Shown here: piece by piece, positions 43,101 to 52,033 of the stretch | Numbering within the stretch: the first letter of the stretch is position 1 | How the letters are laid out: each line of letters opens with the position of its first letter | Source of the DNA: Bacteroidales bacterium | GTDB lineage: Bacteria > Bacteroidota > Bacteroidia > Bacteroidales > F082 | DNA: 64,000 nt | Assembly (NCBI GenBank): GCA_017531225.1 | Contig: JAFXLL010000010.1 | Location: 186,001-250,000 of the forward strand | Direction: 5' to 3' | Made by a program: the position numbers and the translations under genes | The notes under the pieces: generated by a model | Seen by the model: the letters and a program-made list of their open reading frames with translations, nothing else | Databases searched by the model: none | What the model was told of the DNA's origin: nothing

Positions 43101-46100
43101 TTTGAGGCCACCAACATCGAATACATCGAATTCTGGATGATGGACCCCTTTGCTGATCCAGAGTATCAGAATAACCCAGGTAAGCTTTACATCAACTTGG
43201 GCGACATCTCTGAGGACGTACTCCGCGACGGTCGCAAATACTACGAGAACGGTATGCCTGAGACAGAAAGCGTCGTCAACGTGGATACCACCATTTGGGG
43301 ACGCGTTCCCGTCATGCAAGACCTGGTGGGTGCCTTCAGCACCAACTCCGATTCTCGTCAATACCAAGATGTCGGTTTCGATGGCTTGCGTGACACTGAT
43401 GAGCGCTCCTTCTTCCAAGAATCCTACCTTAACGAGGTGAAGCAGCAGTTCGGTGAAAGCTCACTTGCCTACCAAAATGCATTCAACGACCCATCAAGCG
43501 ATAACTACCATTACTTCAGATCATCTGATTGGGACGATGACGAGATTCACAGCAGCATTGTTGAAAGATATAAGTACTACAGCGGTACGGAAGGCAACTC
43601 TCCCTCCGACACTCAACGTACCGAATCATACACGACCAACAACACCACGTTGCCTGATGGTGAAGACATCAACTCCGACAATACCTTGAGCGAATCGGAA
43701 CGCTATTATCAATACGAGATTGAACTTGACCCCACCAAGATGGAGGTGGGCAAGAACCACATCGCCGACATTTACGAAGCCACCAATATTGCTTTGGCTA
43801 ACGGTCAAATCGGCACTGTGAAGTGGTATCAGTTTAGAGTTCCTGTGAAGCAACCCGATAGAGTTATCGGTAATATTGAAGGCTACTCATCCATCCGCTT
43901 CATGAGAATGTTCGTCCGCGAGTTTGCAAAACCTGTCGTACTGCGTTTCGCCACCCTCGACTTGGTAAAAGGCGAATGGCGCACCTATGCTCAGAACATC
44001 CAAGCCCCAGGCGAATACATACCTAACGATATCGCCAACGGAACTACCCTTGATGTCTCAGCTGTCAACATCGAAGAAAACGGCCGTCGTTCACCCGTGC
44101 CTTACGTCATCCCGCCAGGCATCGCTCAGGAACAGATTGTTGGTACTACTGCCGTCACGAAACTCAATGAACAGTCGCTTCAGTTGACCATCCACAACCT
44201 TGTTGACGGTGACGGCCGAGCTATTTACAAGACTACTGATTTCGACCTAAGGCAGTATAAGTACCTTAAGATGTTCGTCCACGCTGAAAAAGCGAACGAG
44301 GAAGATATCCTTGAAGACCAGGATCTCACCGTGTTCCTGCGATTAGGTTCCGACTTCACGGAGAACTATTATGAATATGAAATCCCTCTTAAGATGACTC
44401 CGTGGTACACCGCTGCCACCAACAAGGAAGCCATCTGGCCTGAGATCAACAATTTCGACATCCTGTTGGAAGACCTGGTCTCCGTGAAAGAGAACCGTAA
44501 CGCCGCCTTGAGCCAACCCGGCAGCAATGTGAAGTTAAACTTCATCTATGCCGAACGTTTCAAGAAAGGCTCTGTCGATGGCAAGGACTATTACCATACC
44601 ATCAAGGTGATCGGTAATCCTTCCATCAGTGATGTGGAAGCCATGATGGTCGGTGTTCGCAACCCCAAGCGTCAATCGCTGGGAAGCACTACTGACGACG
44701 GCGAGACCAAGAGTGTGGTGGTGTGGATCAACGAATTGCGCCTCACCGACTTGAGCAGCAAGGGAGGTTTCGCCGGTACGGGTCACTTTGAAGCCACACT
44801 GGCCGACTTGGGACGTTTTGTGATGACCGGCACCTACAGCTCTGGCGGATTTGGTGCACTTGACAGTGACATTACCGACAACACCTTCGAAGCCAACTCC
44901 CAGTTCAGTGTCTCCACTGACCTCGAGCTCGGTAAATTCATCGAAAACACAGGCGTCAAGCTTCCATTGCACATCGACTATGGTAAGAACGTGACCACCC
45001 CGATGTACAACCCATACGACCCCGACATCAAGTTTAACGACGCCCTTGCAGCACTGCGCACAGACAAGGAGCGGGATTCGTTGACCTCCATCGTTCACAG
45101 CATGACGCAGTACAAGAACATCAACTTGATGAACGTCAGAAAAGAACGTACCGCTGGACGTCCTAAGAAAGGTGATGACAAAGGTGATAAGCAGGAAGAG
45201 AAGACCAACCCAAGAGACCCGAACAATAGGAACAAAAGCGTAGGACGTAGCGCTCCAAAGGTCCATATCTACGATATAGAGAACTTCAACCTCTCCTTCT
45301 CCTATAGTGAGACCAACCAGGAGAATCCCGACATCAACTACTTCAACACCAAGACCTACCGAGGAAGCCTCGGATATAACTTTGTAAACAATCCGAAGAA
45401 CGTTGCGCCTTTCTCCAAGGCCAAGTGGGCATCAAAACCCTATCTCGCCATCATCAAGGACATCAACTTCTACTACCTCCCGAAGAGCATCTCCTTCAGC
45501 ACCGACATGAACCGCTTCTATTCGGAGAAACTGATGCGTAATAAGAGTGGCGGAGAAATCATCATCAAGCCAACGGTCTCCAAGCAATGGGACTGGAATC
45601 GCAACTACCAGTTCCGTTTCGACCTCACCAAGGGATTGACGTTTGAATATTCAGCACAGGCTCAAGCATACGTGTACGAACCTGCGGGCAACCCCGACAA
45701 AGGCACCGAAGAATGGAAACTCAACCAAGACACCATCAAGAATGAGTTGAAGCATCTTGGCTCCATGTCGCAATTCCATCAGACAGTCAACGTCAACTAC
45801 ACCATCCCGATCAATAAGCTTCCGCTTTTGAACTGGGTCACTGCAACCGCCAGCTACCAGGGACAGTATTTCTGGACTGCCTCGGCACAATCCATCCAGG
45901 ATCGCTTAGGCAACACCATCGAGAACTCCCATGCCATCCAAGGCAGTGCAAATCTTGACTTCACTAAGATTTACAACTCCATCCCTTATCTGAAGAATCT
46001 CAACCAACCAGCAAGGAACAAGAGCAACAAGAGCGGCAAAAACGAAAAAGACCAGAAGCCCAAGAAAGGTGACAAGGACGAAACCGCCGACAGCACCAAT

Positions 46101-47534
46101 ATGAAACCCAAAGTCAATTATGGCAAGATTATTCTTGACGGTTCGTTGAAGGTACTCACCATGGTTAAGAAGGTTTCGGCAACCTATTCCCGCAACGGCG
46201 GTCAGACCCTGCCCGGTTTCATAGAAGAACCTGCCTTTTTTGGCATGAACAGGAATTTCAAAGCTCCGAATTTTGGATTTGTGATCGGCTTGCCAGGCGA
46301 TATCTACACTAGCGCTACCAACAACGGATGGGTGACTACGGATTCCATCCTCAGCGATCCATACATCAAGAGAAGTACGGAGACCTTTAATTATCGTGTC
46401 ACCTGCGAGCCTTTCGTCGGATTCAAGATCGACATTCAAGGTAACATGAATTCCGCCCAGAATTTCCAGCAGTATTTCAGATACAGCAACCTTACTGATC
46501 AGTTTGAGGTCTACACACCAACCGAAGGTGGCAACTATACATCCTCCACCCTGATGATCAAAACCGCCTTTGCCAATTCAGGAAACTACAGCGGCACCGA
46601 CTCCCCCATCTTTAACCAAATGATGGAGAACCGTCATATCATCGCTGACCGTATCGCCAAGAACAATCCTCAATGGATCGAACATGTCAACCAATACATT
46701 TTCGACACTGTTGCTGGTAGTTACTTCCCAAGAGGCTATAACGCATTGTCGGCCGATGTACTTTTGTATTCGTTCTTGGCCGCTTACACAGGTAAAGATG
46801 CCAACACCATCAGCCTGACCCCGTTCACGAAGTTCCCGCTCCCAAACTGGACCGTCTCTTATAACGGTTTGACCAACATCCCTGCTATAGGCGCTATCTT
46901 CAAGACCATCAACCTTACCCACGCCTACAAGTCGACCTACACCATCAGCAACTGGGTCAGCAATGTCAATTACAATCCTAACAACACCATCCAGACGTAT
47001 GAGAACTCTGACATCATCATTCCGAAATACGACCTGGGGCAAGTGGTGCTTACTGAACAGTTCATGCCTTTGATCGGTGTCGACTTAGGTTTCCAGAACA
47101 GTCTTACCTGCAACGTGCAATACAAGCAATCGCGCACGCTGACCATGAGTTTCTCCAACAACCAACTCACCGAAGTGGAAGGCAATGAAATCGTTGTCGG
47201 AGCAGGCTACAGAATCAAGAACCTGACCTTCAATATCGTTTCATTATCTGGCAACAAGAACAAGAAAACTGTCAAGAATGATTTAGTGCTGAAGTTGGAC
47301 ATTGGCTTCAAGAGAGACAAGACCACGCTACGCCGTGTTGACGAAAACAGCAGTCAGGTGTCGTCCGGACAAAGTAAAATGAACATCTACCTTACTGGCG
47401 ACTACCAGTTCAGCAACCGCTTGAGTACACAAGTCTTCTTCAAATACGACACCAATACCCCGTTTGTATCGACTTCGTTCCCGTCTTCAACGACCTTTGG
47501 TGGTCTGACGATCAGGTTCAACCTCGCACAATAA
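40164..47534 (+). CDS. sprA: T9SS outer-membrane translocon SprA (Sov)
   Basis: 2456 aa, the 36-strand outer-membrane pore of the type IX secretion system. Signal peptide at the start (ending IPGFAQ, about residue 23; ATG 40173 is an alternative start). Typical SprA features: an N-terminal barrel half (GSVDLTFGIKHNYRGDPSMS), long inserted periplasmic/extracellular segments with charged low-complexity linkers (near residues 1665-1690 and 1950-1975, rich in Lys, Asp and Asn), and a C-terminal barrel ending FGGLTIRFNLAQ. Length fits the family. The ruvA-sprA-gcvH order is as in Flavobacterium. It exports cargo such as the 666-aa protein at 7.8 kb; the plug protein at 12.3 kb is its predicted partner. 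Confidence 0.95.
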   Translation: MSIMKRHIILTLLLAILIPGFAQQPDSTHLVYPIPENQGDPMQQLYNQSPLYLRDPDNITHEVIYDPVTNQYTFKHKIGDFEYATPTTMSQQEYMDYKNREGVMSFWKDRRKQNARSTTDGNSIIPPIYVGGEAFDLIFGSNTIDIRPQGSVDLTFGIKHNYRGDPSMSERQKHNTNFDFDQDIQLNVIAKIGDKINFNINKNTKATFNFEDLMKLKYEGKEDEIIQLLEAGDVSFPLNSTLITGTQRLFGLKSKLKFGKTTVTSVVSYQESESKNIAVQGGAQTNEFNISCLDYEENRHFFLSQFFREQYESALATLPTVTSSINITKIEVWVTNTNSSTQDTRNILALTDLAEGKEEWIYNKEISPANTATIYPRNAANDMLARIDTTQIRNISTVTNYMSGDPLRIGRMGYMASGRDFEKIENARRLSTTEYSLNSKLGFISLNVTLNSNQTLAVAYQYTIVGSDEVYQVGEFSDQGIGTPNVLVAKLLRGTTVNPSMPIWDLMMKNVYNIKAYQINSSDFMLNIFYTGNSNNTPMGYFTEGPDNVKGVSLLHLLGLDNLTQQNNPIPGGDGVFDFINGAQTSGGTINSANGRIYFPVLEPFGSQLHKIFGDNIELGNKYAFDSLYSMTKTAAEQFSEKNKFSLRGYYSSQSGSEISLNVMNVAQGSVTVTAGGRTLVENVDYTVDYTLGRVSIINEGILNSGTPINISLESNSSFSAMRKTFLGARIEHEFNQDFRLGGTVLYLGEKSYTQKINYGEEAIANTIYGFDLNYSTEARWLTNFIDWLPGISTKAPSRIRFDGEFARFIPGLSKSVAEKGTSYLDDFEGAKSTIDLRLYSQWHLASTPQHQADLFPEAVANTGRAYGMNRAKMSWYTIDHTVFYDRGASIRPKNITNDELSRHSVRQVLETEIFTKDIPSGTPTNISVFNLAYFPKDRGPYNYDVAGTPYSSGVDENGSLNDPQSRWAGIMRRMETTDFEATNIEYIEFWMMDPFADPEYQNNPGKLYINLGDISEDVLRDGRKYYENGMPETESVVNVDTTIWGRVPVMQDLVGAFSTNSDSRQYQDVGFDGLRDTDERSFFQESYLNEVKQQFGESSLAYQNAFNDPSSDNYHYFRSSDWDDDEIHSSIVERYKYYSGTEGNSPSDTQRTESYTTNNTTLPDGEDINSDNTLSESERYYQYEIELDPTKMEVGKNHIADIYEATNIALANGQIGTVKWYQFRVPVKQPDRVIGNIEGYSSIRFMRMFVREFAKPVVLRFATLDLVKGEWRTYAQNIQAPGEYIPNDIANGTTLDVSAVNIEENGRRSPVPYVIPPGIAQEQIVGTTAVTKLNEQSLQLTIHNLVDGDGRAIYKTTDFDLRQYKYLKMFVHAEKANEEDILEDQDLTVFLRLGSDFTENYYEYEIPLKMTPWYTAATNKEAIWPEINNFDILLEDLVSVKENRNAALSQPGSNVKLNFIYAERFKKGSVDGKDYYHTIKVIGNPSISDVEAMMVGVRNPKRQSLGSTTDDGETKSVVVWINELRLTDLSSKGGFAGTGHFEATLADLGRFVMTGTYSSGGFGALDSDITDNTFEANSQFSVSTDLELGKFIENTGVKLPLHIDYGKNVTTPMYNPYDPDIKFNDALAALRTDKERDSLTSIVHSMTQYKNINLMNVRKERTAGRPKKGDDKGDKQEEKTNPRDPNNRNKSVGRSAPKVHIYDIENFNLSFSYSETNQENPDINYFNTKTYRGSLGYNFVNNPKNVAPFSKAKWASKPYLAIIKDINFYYLPKSISFSTDMNRFYSEKLMRNKSGGEIIIKPTVSKQWDWNRNYQFRFDLTKGLTFEYSAQAQAYVYEPAGNPDKGTEEWKLNQDTIKNELKHLGSMSQFHQTVNVNYTIPINKLPLLNWVTATASYQGQYFWTASAQSIQDRLGNTIENSHAIQGSANLDFTKIYNSIPYLKNLNQPARNKSNKSGKNEKDQKPKKGDKDETADSTNMKPKVNYGKIILDGSLKVLTMVKKVSATYSRNGGQTLPGFIEEPAFFGMNRNFKAPNFGFVIGLPGDIYTSATNNGWVTTDSILSDPYIKRSTETFNYRVTCEPFVGFKIDIQGNMNSAQNFQQYFRYSNLTDQFEVYTPTEGGNYTSSTLMIKTAFANSGNYSGTDSPIFNQMMENRHIIADRIAKNNPQWIEHVNQYIFDTVAGSYFPRGYNALSADVLLYSFLAAYTGKDANTISLTPFTKFPLPNWTVSYNGLTNIPAIGAIFKTINLTHAYKSTYTISNWVSNVNYNPNNTIQTYENSDIIIPKYDLGQVVLTEQFMPLIGVDLGFQNSLTCNVQYKQSRTLTMSFSNNQLTEVEGNEIVVGAGYRIKNLTFNIVSLSGNKNKKTVKNDLVLKLDIGFKRDKTTLRRVDENSSQVSSGQSKMNIYLTGDYQFSNRLSTQVFFKYDTNTPFVSTSFPSSTTFGGLTIRFNLAQ

Positions 47535-47617
47535 TTTTTTTGGTAAAAGTGTGAAGCACATGTTTAATTTATGTAATTTTGGCCACGAAAAACATTAACA
47601 TTTTAACTCATAATAAA

Positions 47618-48007
47618 ATGAATATTCCATCAAATCTGAAGTACACCCAAGACGATGAGTGGATCCGTCTGGAAGGCGAATTCGGCTACATCGGCATCAC
47701 TGATTATGCACAACACGAATTAGGTGACATCACCTTCGTTGACATCGATCCCGACCTCGTGGGCGAGACCCTCGACGCTGAGGAAGAATTCGGTGCCGTC
47801 GAGGCTGTGAAGACCACTGCCGAACTGACGATGCCCGTCGCCGGTGAAGTTGTTGAAGTCAACGAAACCTTGGCTGACGAAGAAAACGCCAAGTTGGTCA
47901 ACACCGATCCTTACGGTGAGGGCTGGATGCTGAAAATCAAAGTGAGCAATGTCGCTGATGTGAACAACCTCCTCGACGCTGCCGCTTACGAAGCAAAGAT
48001 CAAGTAA
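47618..48007 (+). CDS. gcvH: Glycine cleavage system H protein
   Basis: 129 aa lipoyl carrier of the glycine cleavage system. The lipoylated Lys is in GAVEAVKTTAEL (about residue 64), flanked by the usual GYIGITDYAQHELGDITFVD and PYGEGWMLKIK. I use ATG 47618, not the in-frame TTG at 47579. A TAATTTTG element at 47574-47581 could give a separate promoter after sprA. The other gcv genes are not in the window. Confidence 0.96.
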   Translation: MNIPSNLKYTQDDEWIRLEGEFGYIGITDYAQHELGDITFVDIDPDLVGETLDAEEEFGAVEAVKTTAELTMPVAGEVVEVNETLADEENAKLVNTDPYGEGWMLKIKVSNVADVNNLLDAAAYEAKIK

Positions 48008-48015
48008 TCATCCCT

Positions 48016-48429
48016 TTGGACCGATTCACTAGAAATAGTTACCCGGGAGTCTTCTGCGCAGTAGTGATCCTGCTGCTGACAGGGCTTCCGGGTTCTTATT
48101 TTCCAAGGGTGAAGCCTGTGATCGGATTGGACAAAGTCGTCCATCTGATCATGTATATGGGCTTCGCATACGTCACGCTATGGGGTTACCGCAAACCCTA
48201 TCAAGAAAACGGAAAAGCCTACCGCAAAAAGGCACTCTGGCTCGTGCTCGCCATCAGCATAGCCTTCGGAGCACTCACTGAAATCATGCAGGAAACCTTA
48301 GTTCCATCACGTACAGGCAGCGTTTACGACTGGATCGCCGACACCTTGGGAAGCATACTGGGAGTGGCAATTTACTATTTTTTGCACCGAAGCAGAAATA
48401 ATTTGCAAAATCAATCGTTTTGTAAATAA
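48016..48429 (+). CDS. VanZ-like membrane protein
   Basis: 137 aa with four likely membrane helices: about residues 10-27, 37-60, 73-90 and 113-130. The AFGALTEIMQETLVPSRTGSVYDWIADTLGS segment, shown here in parts as LTEIMQE and YDWIADTLG, is the VanZ-family signature. Start is TTG 48016, eight bases after the gcvH stop; no ATG fits. Cellular role is unknown; VanZ itself gives low-level teicoplanin resistance, which should not be assumed here. Confidence 0.85.
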   Translation: MDRFTRNSYPGVFCAVVILLLTGLPGSYFPRVKPVIGLDKVVHLIMYMGFAYVTLWGYRKPYQENGKAYRKKALWLVLAISIAFGALTEIMQETLVPSRTGSVYDWIADTLGSILGVAIYYFLHRSRNNLQNQSFCK

Positions 48430-48484
48430 ATAATTAGTAATTTCGCATCGGAAAAACTTTGCGAATATTATAAACACTATAACC

Positions 48485-49159
48485 ATGGAAGAGAAAAAAT
48501 CACCTAAAGCGAATCTCGAGAACAAAAAGTTGATGTTCATTCAGATAGGCTTGATCATTAGCTTGATTTTGGCTTGGGTCGTATTTGAAATCAAGAGCTA
48601 CGACAAGCGCGAACTCGCCGACATCGGCAGAACCGTCGAAGTCGTAGAAGAAGAAATGGTGGAAATCACCAAGCAGGAACAGAAGCCACAGCCCGTGGAA
48701 GTTCCAAAGCAGACCACCCAAATCCAAGTCGTGGAAGATGACGTAGAGGTTGACGACGTGGAAATCAACGCTGAAGTTGACCAGAACGAAGTCATCGAAG
48801 AGTATGTCGCTCCTGAAGTTGAAGAAGAAGAAGTCGTTGAGGCTGAGATCTTCACCATCGTGGAAGAGATGCCAGAGTTCCCAGGCGGCATGCAGAAACT
48901 TGCTGACTACCTGGCCAAGAACATCAAGTATCCTCAGATGGCTCGTGAAACAGGTATCCAAGGCCGTGTGTTCGTCAACTTCGTTATCGAGACCGACGGC
49001 TCCGTGTCAAAAGTCAATGTGATGCGTTCACTCGGTGGCGGCTGCGACGAAGAAGCTATGCGCGTTGTGAAAGCCATGCCGAAGTGGAAACCTGGCAAGC
49101 AGCGTGGCAAACCGGTGCGTGTGAGCTACATCCTGCCCGTCAACTTCAAGCTGCAATAA
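48485..49159 (+). CDS. TonB energy transducer
   Basis: 224 aa. One N-terminal membrane helix (about residues 17-34), then a periplasmic linker that is acidic rather than the usual Pro-Lys type (long runs of Glu, Val and Asp, about 50-125), and a C-terminal TonB domain (FPGGMQKLADYLAKNIKYP to WKPGKQRGKPVRVSYILPV). It transmits proton-motive force from ExbB/ExbD to outer-membrane receptors. End of the ruvA-sprA-gcvH-vanZ run, perhaps with its own promoter in the 55-base gap. Confidence 0.92.
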   Translation: MEEKKSPKANLENKKLMFIQIGLIISLILAWVVFEIKSYDKRELADIGRTVEVVEEEMVEITKQEQKPQPVEVPKQTTQIQVVEDDVEVDDVEINAEVDQNEVIEEYVAPEVEEEEVVEAEIFTIVEEMPEFPGGMQKLADYLAKNIKYPQMARETGIQGRVFVNFVIETDGSVSKVNVMRSLGGGCDEEAMRVVKAMPKWKPGKQRGKPVRVSYILPVNFKLQ

Positions 49160-49173
49160 ACTTAAGGTAAAAC

Positions 49174-50967
49174 TTAACGGAAATGGTCGAAGACTAACTT
49201 CGCCTTTGCCGGACCAATCAAGGAAGTCAAGCTCTCGAGCGAGGCTTCCTTGATTGCTTTTACGGACTTCAGTTCCAGCAAAAGCTTCTCGGCCGTTGAT
49301 TTGCCAATGCCCTTGATTTCGGCCAACTCAGAGTGCATGAATCCCTTCTCGAACTTCTTGCGGTGATGTGTGATGGCAAAGCGGTGCACCTCGTCCTGCA
49401 TAAACGTCATTAGCCTGAAGATCTCCGAGTCAGGCTTAATGCCGACTACCTTTGGCGGGAAGCCATAAAGCAACTCACGGGTGCGATGCCTATCATCTTT
49501 AACCAAGCCTGCGATGGCAATATCCACATGGAGTTCATCCTCAACCACCTGACGCACCACTTCCATCTGCCCTTTGCCACCATCAGTGACGATCAGGTTA
49601 GGCAACGGCTTCTCCTCCTCCAACAGCCTTGAGTAACGGCGACGCACTACCTCTTTCATCGAGGCATAGTCGTCGGCACCTACCACTGTCTTGATATTGA
49701 AATGCCGATAAGCGCTCTTGTTGGGCTTGCCATTGACAAACTGCACCATGGCTGCCACAGGATAGTCACCTTGGAAGTTGGAATTATCGAAACACTCAAT
49801 GATTTCAGGTACCACAGGAAGATGTAACATGTCCTTAAGCTGGTTCAGTACCCGCTTCTGATGCCGTTCAGGATCGACCAAGGTGCGCTGTTTCTCCACA
49901 TCCATACGGTACTGTAAGGCGTTGCGACGCGAGAGTTCCAGCAGCTTCAGCTTGTCGCCACGCTGCGGTACTGTCACGGTCACCTCGCCCAAGTCAAAGT
50001 CAAGTTTTAAAGGCAGCACCACCTCTTGCGAGCGGCTCTCAAACTGTTGACGCAAGTCGGTGACCGCCAACGAGAGGAGCTCCTCAGCCGTCTCGTCAAG
50101 CTTGCGCTTGATTTCAACCGTATGCGACTGCACCACGGCACCCTCTACCACTTTCATGTAATTCACATAGAACAGGCTTTCGGCATCCACATACGAGAAC
50201 ACATCCACGTTGTGAATGGTAGAGCTAACCACGGTAGAGCGGCTGCGGTAATTCTCCAAGAGCTCATATTTCTCTTTGATCAGTTGAGCCTCTTCGAACT
50301 CTAATCGAGAGGCGTGATCCATCATCTGTGTTTTCAGGTCTTTTAATACGCTTTGCAGGTTGCCCCTGATGATTTCCTTCACCTCGCGGATCATTTGTTG
50401 GTAGTCCTCACGGGAGACGTTGCCCACGCACGGGCCTGCGCACTTATGGATATGATAGTCGAGGCACACACGGTACTTGCCTTTCTCGATATTGGCCTCC
50501 GTCAAGGTGGTCTTGCAGGAACGGATCTGATAGATCTGCGTCAGAAGGTCGAGCAGCACATGGGCAGTGCGTACCGACGGATAAGGACCGAAATAGTCCG
50601 ATCCGTCGTTCACCTTCTTTCGGGTAAGAAATACACGGGGAAACGGCTCATTTTTGACGCAGATCCAAGGATAGGTCTTGTCGTCCTTGAGCATGATGTT
50701 ATACCGCGGCTTGTACTGCTTGATGAGATTGTTCTCCAGCAGCAAGGCCTCCGACTCCGACTCCACCACGATGAACTTGATGTCGGCAATTCGGCTCACC
50801 AGCACACGAGTCTTGCCCGTCTGTTCCTTGTTGAAATAGCTTGAAACACGGCGTTTGAGGTTCTTCGCCTTACCCACATAGATCAGCGTACCGTCTTTGT
50901 CGAAATAACGGTAAACCCCAGGCTTATTTGGGATTGTGGACAATATGGGTTTCAGGTCATCTCTCAC
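49174..50967 (-). CDS. uvrC: Excinuclease ABC subunit C
   Basis: 597 aa nuclease that makes both incisions in nucleotide excision repair. GIY-YIG domain at the N-terminus (NKPGVYRYFDKDGTLIYVGK), UvrB-binding UVR motif (LEFEEAQLIKEKYELLENY), an RNase H-like domain with IECFDNSNFQGDYPVAAMV and LIVTDGGKGQ, and C-terminal helix-hairpin-helix repeats (ELAEIKGIGKSTAEKLLLEL). The start is GTG 50967, which lies inside a 7-base repeat array; the frame is closed just upstream. Follows thiL by 10 bases. Confidence 0.96.
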   Translation of the reverse strand: MRDDLKPILSTIPNKPGVYRYFDKDGTLIYVGKAKNLKRRVSSYFNKEQTGKTRVLVSRIADIKFIVVESESEALLLENNLIKQYKPRYNIMLKDDKTYPWICVKNEPFPRVFLTRKKVNDGSDYFGPYPSVRTAHVLLDLLTQIYQIRSCKTTLTEANIEKGKYRVCLDYHIHKCAGPCVGNVSREDYQQMIREVKEIIRGNLQSVLKDLKTQMMDHASRLEFEEAQLIKEKYELLENYRSRSTVVSSTIHNVDVFSYVDAESLFYVNYMKVVEGAVVQSHTVEIKRKLDETAEELLSLAVTDLRQQFESRSQEVVLPLKLDFDLGEVTVTVPQRGDKLKLLELSRRNALQYRMDVEKQRTLVDPERHQKRVLNQLKDMLHLPVVPEIIECFDNSNFQGDYPVAAMVQFVNGKPNKSAYRHFNIKTVVGADDYASMKEVVRRRYSRLLEEEKPLPNLIVTDGGKGQMEVVRQVVEDELHVDIAIAGLVKDDRHRTRELLYGFPPKVVGIKPDSEIFRLMTFMQDEVHRFAITHHRKKFEKGFMHSELAEIKGIGKSTAEKLLLELKSVKAIKEASLESLTSLIGPAKAKLVFDHFR

Positions 50968-50990
50968 CTCTCAACTTTTACCTCTCACCT
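50956..50990 (-). repeat. Five 7-base tandem repeats (consensus AGGTGAG) spanning the thiL stop and uvrC start
   Basis: On the minus strand: AGGTGAG, AGGTAAA, AGTTGAG, AGGTGAG, AGATGAC. The first two units encode the end of ThiL and its TAA; the fourth supplies the uvrC GTG start. Confidence 0.85.
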
Positions 50991-52033
50991 TTAAAATGGT
51001 CCCATCCTTGGGCTTTCAGCGGGATAACGTGATTATCAGGTGTGACAAGTTCAGCGATGCCTTTATCGGCGGTCATGTAGCCGATCACGGTGACGTCTTG
51101 GCTCATCTGTTGAATCTTCTCATAGTCCTTTTGGTCGACAGTAAAGAGCAACTCATAGTCCTCTCCCCCATTCAAGGCCGCCACGCTGGGCACAATCTGA
51201 AAGTCCTTGGCGAGTTTCGAGGTAGTCGGATCGAGCGGTATCTTGTTTTCGTAGAGTTGGCAACCCACGCCCGACTCCTTGCAGAGATGCAGGATCTCGG
51301 ATGCCAATCCATCGGAGATGTCAATCATCGAAGTCGGCTTGATGCCGAGTTCTTTCAAGCGAGCCACCACATCCTTACGGGCTTCAGGCTTCAGCTGACG
51401 TTCCAGCACGTAATCGAAGCCTTGCAACTGAGGCTGCATATTGGGGTTGGCCAAGTATTCGGCCTTCTCTCTTTCAAGAATCAGCAGGCCCATGTAGGCG
51501 CCGCCGAGGTCGCCACTCACACAAAGCAAGTCGTTGGGTTTGGCGCCACTGCGATATACCACATCCTCTTCCTTGGCTTGGCCGATGACGGTGATGGAAA
51601 TCACCAATCCCGAGCGGCTTGAGGTGGTGTCGCCACCTACGAGGTCCACATTATAGGCCTCGCAGGCCAAGCGGATGCCGGCATAAAGCTCGTCCAAAGC
51701 CTCCACTGAATAACGATTGGAGATGCCCAAGCCCACCACGATCTGAGTCGGGGTGCCGTTCATGGCGTAGATATCGGAGAAGTTGACCACAGCCGCCTTG
51801 TAACCCAGGTGTTTCAGTGGCGTATAGGTCATGTCGAAATGAACGCCTTCCACCAGCAGGTCAACGGAGACCAAGGTGCGGTAGCCCTCATGGTTGATGA
51901 CGGCGGCATCGTCGCCAATGCCTTTCAAGCTGGAGACGTTCCGCAGCGGGAAATCCTGCGTCATCTGGTCAATCAATCCGAATTCGCCGAGCTCATCTAG
52001 CTCAGTGCGGGTGTTTTCATTGTTTTCTTCCAT
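50978..52033 (-). CDS. thiL: Thiamine-monophosphate kinase
   Basis: 351 aa; phosphorylates thiamine monophosphate to the active diphosphate. PurM-like fold: GIGDDAAVI near residue 41, SVDLLVEGVHF, NFSDIYAMNGTP (the family has SDIAAMGG), and DLVGGDTTSS with the nucleotide-binding Asp residues. No other thiamine genes and no TPP riboswitch are seen. Starts 17 bases before the end of the CPBP gene. Confidence 0.95.
   Translation of the reverse strand: MEENNENTRTELDELGEFGLIDQMTQDFPLRNVSSLKGIGDDAAVINHEGYRTLVSVDLLVEGVHFDMTYTPLKHLGYKAAVVNFSDIYAMNGTPTQIVVGLGISNRYSVEALDELYAGIRLACEAYNVDLVGGDTTSSRSGLVISITVIGQAKEEDVVYRSGAKPNDLLCVSGDLGGAYMGLLILEREKAEYLANPNMQPQLQGFDYVLERQLKPEARKDVVARLKELGIKPTSMIDISDGLASEILHLCKESGVGCQLYENKIPLDPTTSKLAKDFQIVPSVAALNGGEDYELLFTVDQKDYEKIQQMSQDVTVIGYMTADKGIAELVTPDNHVIPLKAQGWDHFKGER

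Noticed and set aside
48016-48429. Glycopeptide resistance from the VanZ-like gene
   Set aside because: VanZ-like proteins are widespread and no other van gene is present; resistance cannot be claimed.
50978-52033. TPP riboswitch associated with thiL
   Set aside because: thiL starts inside the upstream gene with no leader, and no thi-box-like sequence was seen.
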